From assembly GCF_048544455.1 (NCBI RefSeq), contig NC_133534.1:120366269-120430268 (forward strand): a stretch of DNA of 64,000 bases, read 5' to 3'. Source of the DNA: Silene latifolia. Lineage: Eukaryota > Streptophyta > Magnoliopsida > Caryophyllales > Caryophyllaceae. Shown here piece after piece: positions 24,201 through 34,827 of the stretch. How positions within the stretch are numbered: the stretch's first letter is position 1; the number at the start of each line of letters is the position of its first letter. The notes beneath the pieces were generated by a model. The model ran no database searches and was not told where the DNA came from. It saw only the letters and a program-made list of their open reading frames with translations. The translations under genes and the position numbers were made by a program.

Positions 24201-24294
24201 ACTTGATAGAGTAGAGGCTACTCGATCGAGTAGCTTGGTTACACGATCGAGTAGGGGCCACTCGATCGAGTAAGTGCGTTACTCGACCGAGTAG
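24201..24294. repeat. Array of ACTCGATCGAGTAG palindromes in the T LTR
   Basis: Five units about 20 bp apart: ACTTGATAGAGTAG (24201), ACTCGATCGAGTAG (24220), ACACGATCGAGTAG (24241), ACTCGATCGAGTA (about 24260) and ACTCGACCGAGTAG (24281). Spacers differ. The central unit is a perfect 12 bp palindrome (ACTCGATCGAGT). Confidence 0.85.
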
Positions 24295-24737
24295 CGTCTT
24301 TTCAGGGAGGGTTTATAATCGTGTTTTAATAAATCGCAAATCATTTCCGCCTCTTTCCTTCAGACCTAGATGTCGCCTTTCTCCTTTCCCTTCACCATAA
24401 CTTCTTCCATGGGAGCTTATGAGGATGTTAGTGCCTTGGGGATGCGTTGCTTGAGTCGGGTAGCGGTCTTAACGCCGATCTAGGATGCGTAGGTATGTCA
24501 TCGTCATCATCTTTGTCTTGATTGTTCCTTGTAGGGTTGTATTGGTAGTAATAGGCTTGTATGCTGTTTGTATAGGGATTGCTTGATTGGTTGATGTCGT
24601 ATGGTTGATCGAGGAATCGCTGCTTTTGGTTAAAGGTAGGTTCGCCTACTCAGTTTCTGTTGGTGGTCTAGTGTGTCGGTTGTTGTATTGTTGTTGTGAC
24701 CGTATGGCAGAGTATATGTGGTAATCAGTTGGTGTAT

Positions 24738-24742
24738 GTTGT
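24738..24742. repeat. Probable A target-site duplication, left copy (GTTGT)
   Basis: The five bases before TGATGTGACC of the A 5' LTR. The right copy must lie beyond the window, so this is inferred from the 5 bp rule seen for N1, N2 and B. Confidence 0.5.
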
Positions 24743-25087
24743 TGATGTGACCATAATTAGAGCACATTTAGTCCCCGAATTAGCCTTGTTCCCATGCTTT
24801 TTAGTGCATATTTGGGTCATTTATTGTCTTTAGTTCTTTGTTTTGCATATTCTTTGAGGTTTTGATCCCTTGGTAGGAAAGGAGTGCAAACCTTGCATTT
24901 TCATGGCAAAATGAGACTAAATTGATTGAATTCAAATGACCAAACATCAAGGAGAGACAAGATTAGAAGGCCTTTGTACATACTATAGTAGATGGGCAAT
25001 GATGAGAAAAGATCCTTGCATCCCCGAGGAAATCCCCAAGGATTTTATGAAGAAAAAGGAAGAAAAGAAGAAGAAAGCAGACTGCCC

Positions 25088-25255
25088 AACAATCCGTGCG
25101 TCTTCCCCAAAAGACGCCCGTCTCCATCACCACAATCCGTGCGTCTTCTCCCCAAGACGCCCGGGCAGCAGCTCCAGAAGACGCTCGTCTTCTCCACAAG
25201 ACGCCCGGGCAGAGACCACCGAATCCGCCCATCCCGTGCTAAAGACGCCCGGATT
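25088..25255. repeat. AATCCG/AAGACG palindrome-type motif array in A 5' LTR
   Basis: At least eight degenerate units such as AATCCGTGCGTCTTC, AAGACGCCCGTCTCC and AAGACGCTCGTCTTC are spread over about 170 bp. Half-sites AATCC-G or AAGAC-G are followed by two variable bases and CG-GATT or CG-TCTT. The open frames seen here on both strands are by-products of the repeat. Confidence 0.8.
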
Positions 25256-25391
25256 CCAAGGCAGACCAATTTCGTTTCTTCAAGCTTCAAGAAAGATGCC
25301 CATCCTTCCAAAAAGACCGGCGTTTCCTTAAGTAGGGACTTAATCGTCATTTAAACCCTTAGTTAACCCTAATTCCTACACCTAATCCCAC

Positions 25392-25399
25392 TATAAATA
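25392..25399 (+). promoter_or_regulatory. TATA box of A 5' LTR
   Basis: TATAAATA in CCCACTATAAATACCCC. The identical context is conserved in both B LTRs, supporting a core promoter. Transcription probably starts about 30 bp downstream. Confidence 0.7.
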
Positions 25400-26190
25400 C
25401 CCCATTAGTCTAATTAGAAGAGCATGTTCTTCTTAGCAATCTTTAGTGTAGTTAATATCAATCAAATCTCTCTTTAATATTGTTCTTCTTAGCTAGGGTT
25501 AATGGGTAATTAGGGGAAACCAACACGAGGAATGATTCATGCTTAAATTAATATGCTTTCATAGTTTATTTTGCTTGATTGTTGTGATCTCAACTCATGC
25601 ACATGTTATGTTTGATGAAATGTGAGCCTATGAATCCTTGCATTTTTTACCCATCACCTATCTTTTCAATGAGACTTGTAAGACATAAACCAACTCGAGT
25701 CTCATTAGACCATGCATGTTGTTGAGTAGGAAAGACTAAGTCGACTTGTAGGTGTTGTACAATCTAATCGATTCGGCTCCGGGACCCAAACTTTCCTAGG
25801 ATTGTAAGATATAAACCAACTCGATCCATCACAACAATAATTGCTTGCTTATAATTTGAGAACATGTTTGTATGATCAATTCCCATGAATCCCCTATGAC
25901 CCCATGACACCCTAGTGCTTTTTATCAATTGTTTATAACCCTTTTAATTCATCTTGCTTGTTTACTTTCATTGTTATTTAGTTTAGTGACCTTCTACATC
26001 AACCCCAATTGTGACACCCCTAAGACACCACTAGTTGCAATAGAAATCTCATCTCAATTCCCGTCCCTTGGGATTCGACCTTTACTTGCCTCTTTACTAA
26101 TTGTAGAGTTGTTTGTGAAGCTATAAATTGTGTTTTGGTCTAGGTACTCCTAACGACAAGTTACCGAAAAGATATAGTCCCGACCAAAAA

Positions 26191-26208
26191 TGGCGCCGTT
26201 GTCGGGGA
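26191..26208 (+). promoter_or_regulatory. A primer binding site
   Basis: TGGCGCCGTTGTCGGGGA, one base different from TGGCGCCGTTGCCGGGGA in B. This PBS type is commonly reported for Athila-like elements and assigned to tRNA-Asp. Confidence 0.85.
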
Positions 26209-26326
26209 CGGTGTTAAATTGATTTAGATTTTCTTATATTGTTATTAGTTGTGTCTTTCTTTGCCTTGGGGAAGTAAAACTCCTCAAGGTTTGTTCTAAT
26301 TGTTTTCGAGTTGTTTGATATTTTGC

Positions 26327-29123
26327 ATGTCTAGAAAGTCACAAGGTGACTTGTTACCCTTTGATCGTGAAATTGAAAGAACTTTGACAACCAATAAAAG
26401 ACTTTCTAGGAGAACTTTGAGATGTATTGGTGAGGTTGTAGATATTCAACCAACTATTGAGTTCATCAACCCTTTTGCAAGAGAAGGTGAGCAGAACCCA
26501 ACACAAAATACAACATAAAATCAACCCATAATGCCTAAGTTTTCATCACATTCCGTACCCACCGAGGAGAACCTACCCAATGGTACTCCCACACCACAAC
26601 ATCTAACCGGAAATTTTATTGCCAAATCCGCATTTATCAAATTAGTCGAAAGAAGCCAATTTGGAGGGATGCCTAGTGAAGACCCTCACTCTCATATGGA
26701 GACCTTTTGTGACTATTGTGATGCGATTTCTCAAACCGGTGTAACTCAAAACTAAATTCGATGGGTCTTATTTCCTTTTTCTCTAATTGGCACCGCGAAA
26801 CAATGGTTGAAAGGCCTTGATAAGGCTACTCTCGGAATTGATTCTTGGAAAAAGTTGGCTCTAGCTTTCTACAAAAAGTTCTATCCACCGGAAAAGACTA
26901 ACATGCTAAGACCTCAAATCACGGGCTTTAAGCAAAGGGATGAAGAATCTTTGTATGAAGCTTGGGAGCGATTTAAGGGAATTTGTCGCTCATGTCCTCA
27001 CCATGGACTTAGCGAGTGGTTCTTGGTACAACAATTTTGGAACGGTCTATATGAAGATTCAAGGAACATTCTCAACATGGGATCAAATGGAATGTTCACC
27101 GAAGTTGATGACAATCAAACTTGGAACAAAATTAAGAAAATGGCGGTCCATAACTCACAATATAGTAGACCTCGCAAGGCTACTAGAGGAGGAAAGCATG
27201 AAGTGGACTTCATTACTCAATTGGGTGCTCAACTTAGTGCTCACATTGATACCATCAATTTGAAGTTTGAAAAAGCTATGGCCAGACTTGAAGAAGCCTC
27301 AAAATCACCAAAGCATCATGTTTAATGCCATGACGGCATCTTCATCAATCCCAAGTGGGATATGTGAGAATTGTGGAAGTTTGGGACATGACCAAAGGGA
27401 ATGTAGGGGAACAAATGAACAAGTGAATGCTTTCCAAGCATACAAGAGTGGTACCCCTTATTCAAACTATTACAATGAAAACACCAAATTCCATCCAAAT
27501 CTCTCATACAAAAGCCAAAATGTTCAAAACCCTCAAACAACATACACCCCACCTCCCATAAGACACCAAAATCAAAGACCCTTTTACAACCAAAACCAAG
27601 GTTACCAAAATCAATCTCCATATAATCAACAAAATGACCAAGGTTTTGATTTTCAAAAATCGGTCCTTCAAATGCAAAAAAATCAACAAGATTTTTTCAC
27701 TCAAATGCAAAAAGATAGTCAAGCAAAGGAAACCACAATCAACAACATCCTAGCTCACACCAAAATGTTGGAAACCCAATTGACTCAACTAGCATCTTCA
27801 AGTTCACAAAGACAAAAGGGGCAATTACCACCTCAAAGTAACCCCCCAAGACATGAAACGGTTAGTGCCATTCACTTGAGGAGTGGTACAAGGTATGAAG
27901 CACCGAAGAAGCAAGTTGAGGATGAAGTTGTGGAAACTAGTGACAAAGAAGAAATTGTCAAAACTCCAAGGATGGAGAACCATTAAAAGAAGAAATTTCA
28001 AAGAAAAATGAAGACAAGGTCAAGGAGAAGGAGCCCATTGTGATTAGACTTCCTTTTCCAAGTCGTCAAGCCAAGCCCAAATTTGATGACTAATTGGAAA
28101 ATTTTGGAAATTGTGAAGAATTTGGAAGTCTCAATTCCTTTCACGGAATTAATCAATCACGTGCCGGCCTATGCGAAATACATGAAAGACATCCTCACAA
28201 AGAAGAAGTCGATCCGGAAGCTTGAGACTATCGCCTTCACTAAGGTGAGTAGTGCAATACTTCAAGGGAGTTCACCTCCAAAACTCAAAGATCCGGGAAG
28301 CTTCTCAATACCGTGTACCATTGGCGACACCACGATCAACAAAGCCTTATGTGATCTAGGGGCTAGTGTGAGTGTTATGCCGTACTCGGTAAGTAAAAGG
28401 TTGGGGATGGGAGAGCTTAAATGCACCAATATTACACTCCAAATGGCCGATAGATCGACGAAGATACCATTAGGGATATGGGAAGATGTTCCGCATTTAA
28501 TTGGGAAATTTTTCATCCCGGTGGACTTTGTCATTGTTGACATGGAAGAAGATTCCAACATTCCAATCATTCTAGGAAGACCTTTCTTACACACCGCGGG
28601 TGCGGTGATTGATGTGAAGCATGGAGAGCTCACTCTAGAAGTGGGAGATGAGAGCATAACTTTCAATCTTGACAAGACCATGAGAGCTACCCGTTTGCAT
28701 GAACCATGTTTTATGGTTGATCATTATAGTCGGAAGGATGATAGGAAGAAGTCGGAATTCCAATGGAAAAAGAAAATTGAAGATTCTCCATTCAAAGAGC
28801 AAGTGAATTGTAGCAAAGAGAGCTTGAAAAGCTCACCAAAGTCAAGCAATGAAGAGGATGGCCTCATTGGCCAAAACAAGAAAATGGGAGAGTTGTCTTT
28901 ATCAACTCAAGAGATCTTTAGTGATCAAGTAGATGAAGTTTGTGGTCTTTGGGACGATGAGTTTGAAGGGATTTTCAATCCCTATATTGGTAATGCTATC
29001 GATCAAGACCGACAACAAGGGCAAAGATCTATTGAAGATCTTTATCATGATAATGAACAAGCTTTTGATTACTTCTTCAAGGTGTTGAGCAACATCAACA
29101 ACACCTTGGACATGCCCCCATGA
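26327..29123 (+). pseudogene. A gag-protease polyprotein (stops and frameshifts)
   Basis: Start is ATG at 26327 (MSRKSQGDLLPFDREIERT), aligned with B. In order: N-terminal region; gag core (26531-27325; QFGGMPSEDPHSHMETF, FSLIGTAKQWLKGLDKATL, LYEAWERFKGICRSCPHHG); CCHC zinc knuckle CENCGSLGHDQREC (about 27366); a Gln/Asn-rich stretch; aspartic protease (28083-29123) with DLGASVSVMPYSV as active-site loop and IPIILGRPFLHTAGAVID; acidic tail ending LDMPP. In-frame stops are at 26516 and 26753, a one-base insertion shifts frame near 27322, and two further shifts lie near 27975-28090. Gag packages element RNA and the protease matures it. After the protease tail there is no RT. Codons agree closely with B. 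Confidence 0.9.
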
Positions 29124-30152
29124 CATCTCACTAAGGATGAGAGTTTGGTGGAGTCCTCCCTAAACCACCATTTGTAAATATTTCTAACTCCCTAACTCAC
29201 ATTTTAATTCTTACATTGCATTTTTGTCATTCTTGGATTTTTATGCCTTGATTAACATAATAATCATTTTTGAGAGAAGTGAGGGAGGGACTAATGATTT
29301 TAATTGATGTGTAGTGCTTTAGCTTAGTGTGGGGATAGCAATTGCATAGGCTATTCATGCCTTAGTAGTGCCCCCACAATGAAGAACACGGGATTTTGAA
29401 GAATGAAAAATGACACGGGGTATGGAAGTACACGGATGGAACTGAATCCGGGTAAAAGGGGCAGAATCCGAGCGTTTTCAAGAGAATCCGCCCGTCTTCA
29501 GGCAACCCGGGTGTATTTGTCAAAAGACGCCCGCCCTTCTGAGCTGAGAATTTGAAGTTTTGGGACTGTTAACAAATCCGAGCGTCCTACAAGAGAAGCC
29601 GCCCATCCTGGAAGAGAAGACGCCCGTCGTTTGGCTGAGAAAAACAAGAAAAATCACTGGAAAGGAATCCGCCCGTCTTCAGTGAAAGACGCCCGTCCCA
29701 CAGTTGAACAATCCGAGACGTCTTTGCTGAAAGACGCCCGTCTTTAGGCGAGAATTCTGAAGCCAAAACAGGCAGAATCCGGGTGTCCCGAAGGAAAGAC
29801 GCTCGTCTTCCCTCTGCAATTCAAAATTTTTCGGGTCTTTTATAAACCCCCTCCCACATTCATTTCTTCATTCCTTCATTCAAAACACTACCCATAAACC
29901 CCAAAAGTCAAAACCCTCATCCTCTCCATCACCAAAACAAGATTTCCTCAACCACATTCATCAAAATCAAATCAAACCATCCTTCTAACAAAAATTAATC
30001 ACTCCTCTTTCAACAAAAATCAAACCAAGCACCAAAATCTTCAACCTTTGAGTCGATTTTTGAAATTATAAAGGCAAATCCTTTCACCTTAAAATCGATT
30101 TGGGTATACTTGGAAATTGAATATTTTCACTCTTTTCTTGGTTAAATCAGCA
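29124..30152 (+). other. A inter-ORF region with palindromic motif array
   Basis: No gene. It starts with CATCTCACTAAGGATGAGAG and contains TAGTGTGGGGATAG. The stretch 29445-29815 is an array of AATCCG/AAGACG units (AAGACGCCCGTC-type and AATCCGCCCGTC-type), the same motif as in the LTR. A C/A-rich untranslated stretch then leads to the ATG at 30153. In autonomous Athila elements RT and integrase would precede this region. Confidence 0.75.
29445..29815. repeat. AATCCG/AAGACG motif array, internal copy in A
   Basis: More than ten units such as AATCCGAGCGTTTTC, AATCCGCCCGTCTTC, AAGACGCCCGTCGTT and AAGACGCCCGTCTTT, separated by 10-35 bp of unrelated sequence. The same unit is in the LTRs of A and B. 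Confidence 0.8.
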
Positions 30153-31719
30153 ATGGCAAGGACAAAAGGAGCAACAAAGGCACCTAAGGCAAAGGCACTC
30201 TCAAAAAGACAAAAGAGTCTTCAAGCAAAGAAAGCCTCATTGGCTATGGTGGTAGCTAGCTCAAACTTGGAAGTGCAACAACAACCTCCCTTGGAAGCAA
30301 CAACATCAACTACTCCGGAAATTGCTCAACTTTCGAACTATCCGGAGGTAATTTTCATCTCTAAATCCCATAGGGAAACATTTACCAAGTATGCTAGAAA
30401 ATCCTTTCTATCCACCAAGTTTATTTGTGAAGATGCCTTGGATAAGTTGGGTGTCCTTGAGCAAACTAAAGCCTTCTTTGAAGCCATGGGGTTGGGAAAA
30501 TTGTTTGCTACAAAAGAATTGACATACCCCTCCCTTACCTTAGAATTCTTGAGTTCTTTGAAAGTCACTAAGGTAGAGACTATGGAAAACATCGAGTTCC
30601 GCCTAGCTAATGTGAGTAGGCGCGTCACCTTTGAGGAATTGGGTAAAGCATTGGGTCTTAGTGATTCACCTAGTTATTTCAAGAATGTTGGCAAGTATGA
30701 CCCCGCTCCTCTTTGGGAGGCGATTTCCGGAAGGAAATTTGAGAACTATCATGCTAGTCGCGCTCTATTAGTCCACCATCCGGACATTAGAGTATGGCAT
30801 AAGGTCGTCGGGAATACCATCATTGCAAGAAAAGACACCAACCACTTTACCAAGCTCGATTGTGTTCTTCTTGAGTCGGCCTTAAATATTGGAAAGGAAT
30901 TCACCAAGCCTTTCAATTCTCTAAGGCTTTTGGTGGATAGATGGCTAAATGTTGATTGTGGGAAGCAAGGCACCACCGTTATTGTGAATGGAGGTCTAGT
31001 CACTCTTTTGGCTAAGTACTTTGATCCGAACTTCAACAAGGATAGCAAGTATGTGGCGAAAAAGGGTGGTCATCTCATTGATTTGGATGCTATGATTAAC
31101 AAGTACAAGTGGGTTACTCATAACCCTCTTGACACCAAATATGGGTGGCTCACTAGTGAGGCTAGATCTTTTACTTTGCCTTCTAAGATTTGTCATTTAA
31201 GTGTCCATCGGACCTACTACCTCCTTCCCCTCTCAAAAGAAGCCGAATACATCATCCGACAACAAAGGGGTGAAATTGAAATGCCCTCCTCTTCCATTTT
31301 CACACCACCTTATCCTTTCAAGTACCAAGAGTTCAAACCCAAGTTGTTGAAGCAAGCAAGGATTATATGACTCTACTTATGCAAGAGATGCACAAGCAAG
31401 CTTTTAAGGATCGGGAAGATGCTTACTTAGCCCAATATCCACCCCTCCTTCATTTATCTAGGCAAGGACTACTTGATCCTTCATGTCCTTTGCCTAGTTG
31501 GGCGGTTAGGGAAGTCTTCTTTCCGAGTGCATCTAGGGGTGAGATTCCGGGTGACGATGAGGTTGTCGGTGATACGGTTGTTGATAGCATTGATGATGAG
31601 GCTAGTGAATAAGAAGAAGCGGATGATGAACAAAGTGAACAAGAAAGTAAAGAAGGAAGTGGTGATGAGTCCACTTCTATTGAGGAAGATGATGATAATG
31701 ATGATATGATGGAAGACTA
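30153..31719 (+). pseudogene. A envelope-like ORF (Athila ORF of unknown function)
   Basis: The main frame starts at the ATG at 30153 (MARTKGATKAPKAKALSKRQ) and stays open to 31370 (about 405 residues); it then shifts near 31367 and continues (MTLLMQEMHKQAFKDRED) to a stop at 31610, with an acidic tail (EADDEQSEQESKEGSG, ending MMED) beyond that stop to 31719. The N-terminus is Lys/Arg/Ala-rich, and the middle (FRLANVSRRVTFEELGKALGL, DTKYGWLTSEAR) resembles the extra ORF found after pol in plant Athila elements, whose role is unknown. I see no signal peptide or clear membrane segment, so 'envelope' is only a family label. B retains just the C-terminal part. Confidence 0.8.
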
Positions 31720-33695
31720 GCAAGCTTTGGAGGCTCCTACCCTCTTAAGGTTTGTCTACTTCTTTCTTTCTTTGTTTTATTTATTTATCTTGATCATGGT
31801 TGGAGTAGTCCTAGCAACATAGATGACTAACACCTCGGCCCCATTGAGGTGTTCTTATTTCATTGTTCCCATTTTTGAAAATCCAAAATGACAAATTTAG
31901 TTTCATGCATTGCATCTTATGTGCATGAACTACACCCAACCTTAGGACATTAGAAATAATGTCTAACTCGGTTTGGGGAAGTACATGCATACGCAACGGG
32001 AGGTAATCTAAATTACGCTCTCCGTCATAAACAAAAAACCAAGCATCATGTAGTGTAGATTAGTGTAGCTTGCATTTAGTGTAGAATTCATGCATCATGT
32101 TTGCATGATTTCCCATCATTTTGGCCATTGAGGACAATGCCCATACTAGTGTGGGGATGGGGAATTCTAACTTAACTTTTATTCAAAAATCCAAAAAATT
32201 GAAAAATTCCAAAAAACCATAAAAATCTGAAAATTTGAAAAACCAAAAACAAGTTCATTTTCTTTGTAGTGTAGTCATGTATATATTGTTGTATATATTG
32301 TGTTTGTTTCATCCTTGTTCACATTGATCGACCACGCCACATCCGAGACATGAGGATATTGAAGACCGCTTGGTATGATCTTTCCAATCTCCTTTTTCCT
32401 CTTTATGTTAATGATTATGTGGCTTTATTTTGATTGAGGCGGTATAACAATGTGAACTTAGGACTTGCATTTAGTGTATATGTCATATTAGTTGGTAGAA
32501 TCATTTGCATTAGGATGTTTATATGTTAGTTGCATCATGGCATGTAGTTGCATGTTAGAAAATTTTGCGAAACCGTCTACTTGGGAAGCTTGACAAGTGT
32601 ATATAGGCCCTAGTAGATGCTTTTTCTTCTTAAGACTTTGCTTGTTAGAATACTTGTAAAACACCCTAGGATATGTCATGCTAGTATCCTTTGACCCATG
32701 GATTAAGGCCTAGTCAAGAGTACCTTGTGGTGTGATAACTCCTTGGCTACCGTTTATTCCAAGGTGACCCTTGAAACCATGCATCCATCCATCATCCATG
32801 TTCTACCACATTTTTGTCATCAAAGGGAATGGGCACAAAAGAAATCAATTTGAGTTCAATGAAATGAAAAGTGAAAGAAAGTTTGCAAAAATGCATCAAA
32901 TGAAAAGAGGAGCAAAAATAGAACTCCTAAAGCTTCAAATATAAGCCACCCTCACTACATATGGGGTGACTTTGAAAATGTTCAAAAGAAAATGCAAAAG
33001 TTGAAAGTTGTCAAGTATTGAAATGCCAAAAATCAAAAAGAAATGGAAAGAAAGTGTTCTCAAATGTTATATGCCACAAGAAATTGGGGGGGGGAAACAA
33101 AAACAAAAGCAAACTCCCAAAGTAAAACTCAAATATCTATCGATCCCTTTATCCATCGTATCCATTTTTGTGCCTGGTAGAGAGGGGACGACCCTTCTTC
33201 TTGTCTAGGCAAGAGGGGGAATTCCGCGATCCTCCAGTGTTTCTAACACCATAGGGAGTCTACTCTTGACAAAAGCATTTAACGATTGAGGACAAAGGTA
33301 CCCTAGCTTGACACAACTTGGAAGTGATTTATTGGTATCCTTCTAGGCTTAGTAGTTTGAACAAATTGCATCTATGAAGGAGTGTGTACCCTTGAATTGC
33401 TTCCCTTGTAGATAATTTCCGCCACTTAGATGAGGAAAGTGGCTATTCTTTTGTAGATGCATCCATTATTTGATTTTGTATGCTTAATGTTTGGATGTGT
33501 CGCCATTTTGGCAAGACCCACCTTGCCTTGCAAGAAGGCATCCTACCTCATGGTTGTCTTGTTGTGAGTTGAAGGGGCGGAGTGAGACCCGCTAATTGTC
33601 TCATGTCGGCTATGTTATTAGGTTAGTTTAAATAATGGTCCTAGTCTTTGTCACCTCTTTACTCGGGACGAGCAAATGTTCGGTTTGGGGATATT
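31720..33695 (+). other. A 3' untranslated region
   Basis: About 2 kb without a convincing gene, closely matching 42142-44107 in B. It contains a conserved GAGGACAATGCCCATACTAG-GTGTGGGGATGGG block, an A-rich stretch at 32170-32260 and a G-run near 33090. It ends in GTTCGGTTTGGGGATATT, the probable purine tract before the 3' LTR. Confidence 0.7.
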
Positions 33696-34044
33696 TGATG
33701 TAACCATAATTAGAGCATATTTAGTCCCCGAATTAGCCTTGTTCCCATGCTTTTTAGTGCATATTTGGGTCATTTACTGTCTTTAGTTCTTTGTTTTGCA
33801 TATTCTTTGAGGTTTTGATCCCTTGGTAGGAAAGGAGTGCAAACCTTGCATTTTCATGGCAAAATGAGACTAAATTGATTGAATTCAAATGACCAAGCAT
33901 CAAGGAGAGACAAGATTAGAAAGCCTTTGTACATACTATAGTAGATGGGCAATGATGAGAAAAGATCCTTGCATCCCCGAGAAAATCCCCAAGGATTTTA
34001 TGAAGAAAAAGGAAGAAAAGAAGAAGAAAGCAGACTGCCCAACA
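33696..34044 (+). repeat. A 3' LTR, first part only
   Basis: Begins TGATGTAACCATAATTAG and follows 24743-25091 until CTGCCCAACA, where sequence changes to element C. The missing part, corresponding to 25092-26186, should lie beyond the right edge. Confidence 0.9.
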
Positions 34045-34746
34045 GTTAGGCCCAATTTAGCCTGGTCTGACTCTAACTTGGCCTGACCTTACTAGGCTGA
34101 TTGAGGCAACCAGGGACCGTACAAATCTAACTACTATTTGGCAGATGAAGAGTATTACAGGATAAGCAAGCTACTAAATCCTAGAAGAAAAGCCTGATGG
34201 TAAGTGCAGAATAGCCTGGCAGCGCACTTAAGCAGGCTGGATTAAGCTGAAGAGCAGCAAAACGGTACTATGAAGATAAATGCTCATGTCCTATTCTCAA
34301 GGAAGACCAACTCTAACTATAAGACTACATCATCCCCATGAATCAAGACGTGCAAAAGGAGAAAAGCTAAAGATTAATTAGAGAAGAACGAGTCAACCGG
34401 ATTAATAGGGAATGTGCCCTATTAATCAGGTAACAGCTCCGACAATTGAGAAGAACGTTGAGATTGAATACAACGTTAATATTTATAGAACTATAAATAG
34501 CATAATCCAGCATTTGTAAAGACATTCATTATCCCCTAGTTATTTTACAATTTATCTCTCACCATTTCCGAATATTCAATTATATACACGAGTTAGTACT
34601 CAGCTTATAAATAATACAAGTGATATTCTTTATACTTAGTCTTTCCTTATTATTTACTCATAACATTTTTCCAAACTTATAGAAGTAGATACCCTAATTA
34701 CTTTATAATCAAGCCGGATCCTTTCAGGGAAAATCCTGCTAAAACA
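34045..34746 (+). repeat. C 5' LTR
   Basis: About 702 bp, ending AATCCTGCTAAAACA two bases before the PBS. A TATA box is at 34492-34499. The left end is defined by loss of A LTR similarity. No second copy is in the window, so the boundaries are inferred. Confidence 0.7.
34492..34499 (+). promoter_or_regulatory. Putative TATA box of C LTR
   Basis: TATAAATA in AACTATAAATAGCATAATCC, about 255 bp before the LTR end. Confidence 0.6.
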
Positions 34747-34748
34747 AT

Positions 34749-34766
34749 TGGCGCCCACCGTGGGGC
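34749..34766 (+). promoter_or_regulatory. C primer binding site
   Basis: TGGCGCCCACCGTGGGGC, two bases after the LTR CA. A GC-rich PBS of this form is common in plant Tat-type gypsy elements. I do not assign the tRNA. Confidence 0.75.
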
Positions 34767-34827
34767 ATCTAGTTCATTAATCAAAAAATTCCTTTTGCCA
34801 TTCTTCATTTAATATTCACATACAAAA

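Larger units (their letters stand above)
1..24742 (-). mobile_element. Element T: Ty3/gypsy Tat-clade LTR retrotransposon, split by two insertions
   Basis: Reading the minus strand from right to left, the order is LTR end (24019), arginine-type primer binding site, leader, gag, protease, RT, RNase H, second RNase H and integrase, with the 3' end off the left edge. The duplicate RNase H and the integrase motif WGYHTSVRKPTG are known hallmarks of the plant Tat clade. The element is interrupted by N1 (3816-12943) and N2 (15318-22847), each flanked by a perfect 5 bp target duplication, and the coding sense resumes across both. Multiple frameshifts and stops make it a relic. Whether its LTR extends past 24742, where element A begins, cannot be seen because the partner LTR is outside the window. 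Confidence 0.93.
24019..24742 (-). repeat. T 5' LTR (3' portion visible)
   Basis: The LTR end next to the PBS is TGTGGACATGGCCACC on the plus strand (ending CA in element sense). The other boundary cannot be placed without the partner LTR off the left edge. Element A starts at 24743, possibly inside this LTR. An array of CTCGATCGAG palindromes is at 24201-24294, and minus-strand TATA-like sequence is near 24310-24330. Confidence 0.7.
24743..26186 (+). repeat. A 5' LTR
   Basis: 1444 bp, from TGATGTGACCATAATTAG to GTCCCGACCA, four bases before the PBS. The boundaries match those of B. The palindromic motif array is at 25088-25255 and a TATA box at 25392-25399. The first 349 bases repeat at 33696-34044 with six differences by eye, all transitions. 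Confidence 0.9.
24743..34044 (+). mobile_element. Element A: Athila-like gypsy element lacking RT and integrase (3' LTR interrupted)
   Basis: 5' LTR 24743-26186, PBS, gag-protease, inter-ORF region, envelope-like ORF, 2 kb 3' region, purine tract, then the first 349 bp of the 3' LTR (33696-34044), after which element C begins. The order gag-protease followed by a large extra ORF matches the Athila lineage, but RT, RNase H and integrase are absent. Stops and frameshifts affect gag. The remainder of the 3' LTR should lie to the right of the window. Confidence 0.88.

Noticed and set aside
24936..25354. Several overlapping open frames of 90-130 codons on both strands in the A 5' LTR
   Set aside because: They run over the AATCCG/AAGACG array, whose composition avoids stops in several frames. 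No domain, and the frames are not kept in B.
31481..31723. Hydrophobic minus-strand frames resembling membrane peptides (near 31481-31723 and 41850-42146)
   Set aside because: They are reverse complements of the GAT/GAA-rich acidic tail of the envelope-like ORF and so automatically read Ile/Phe/Ser-rich.
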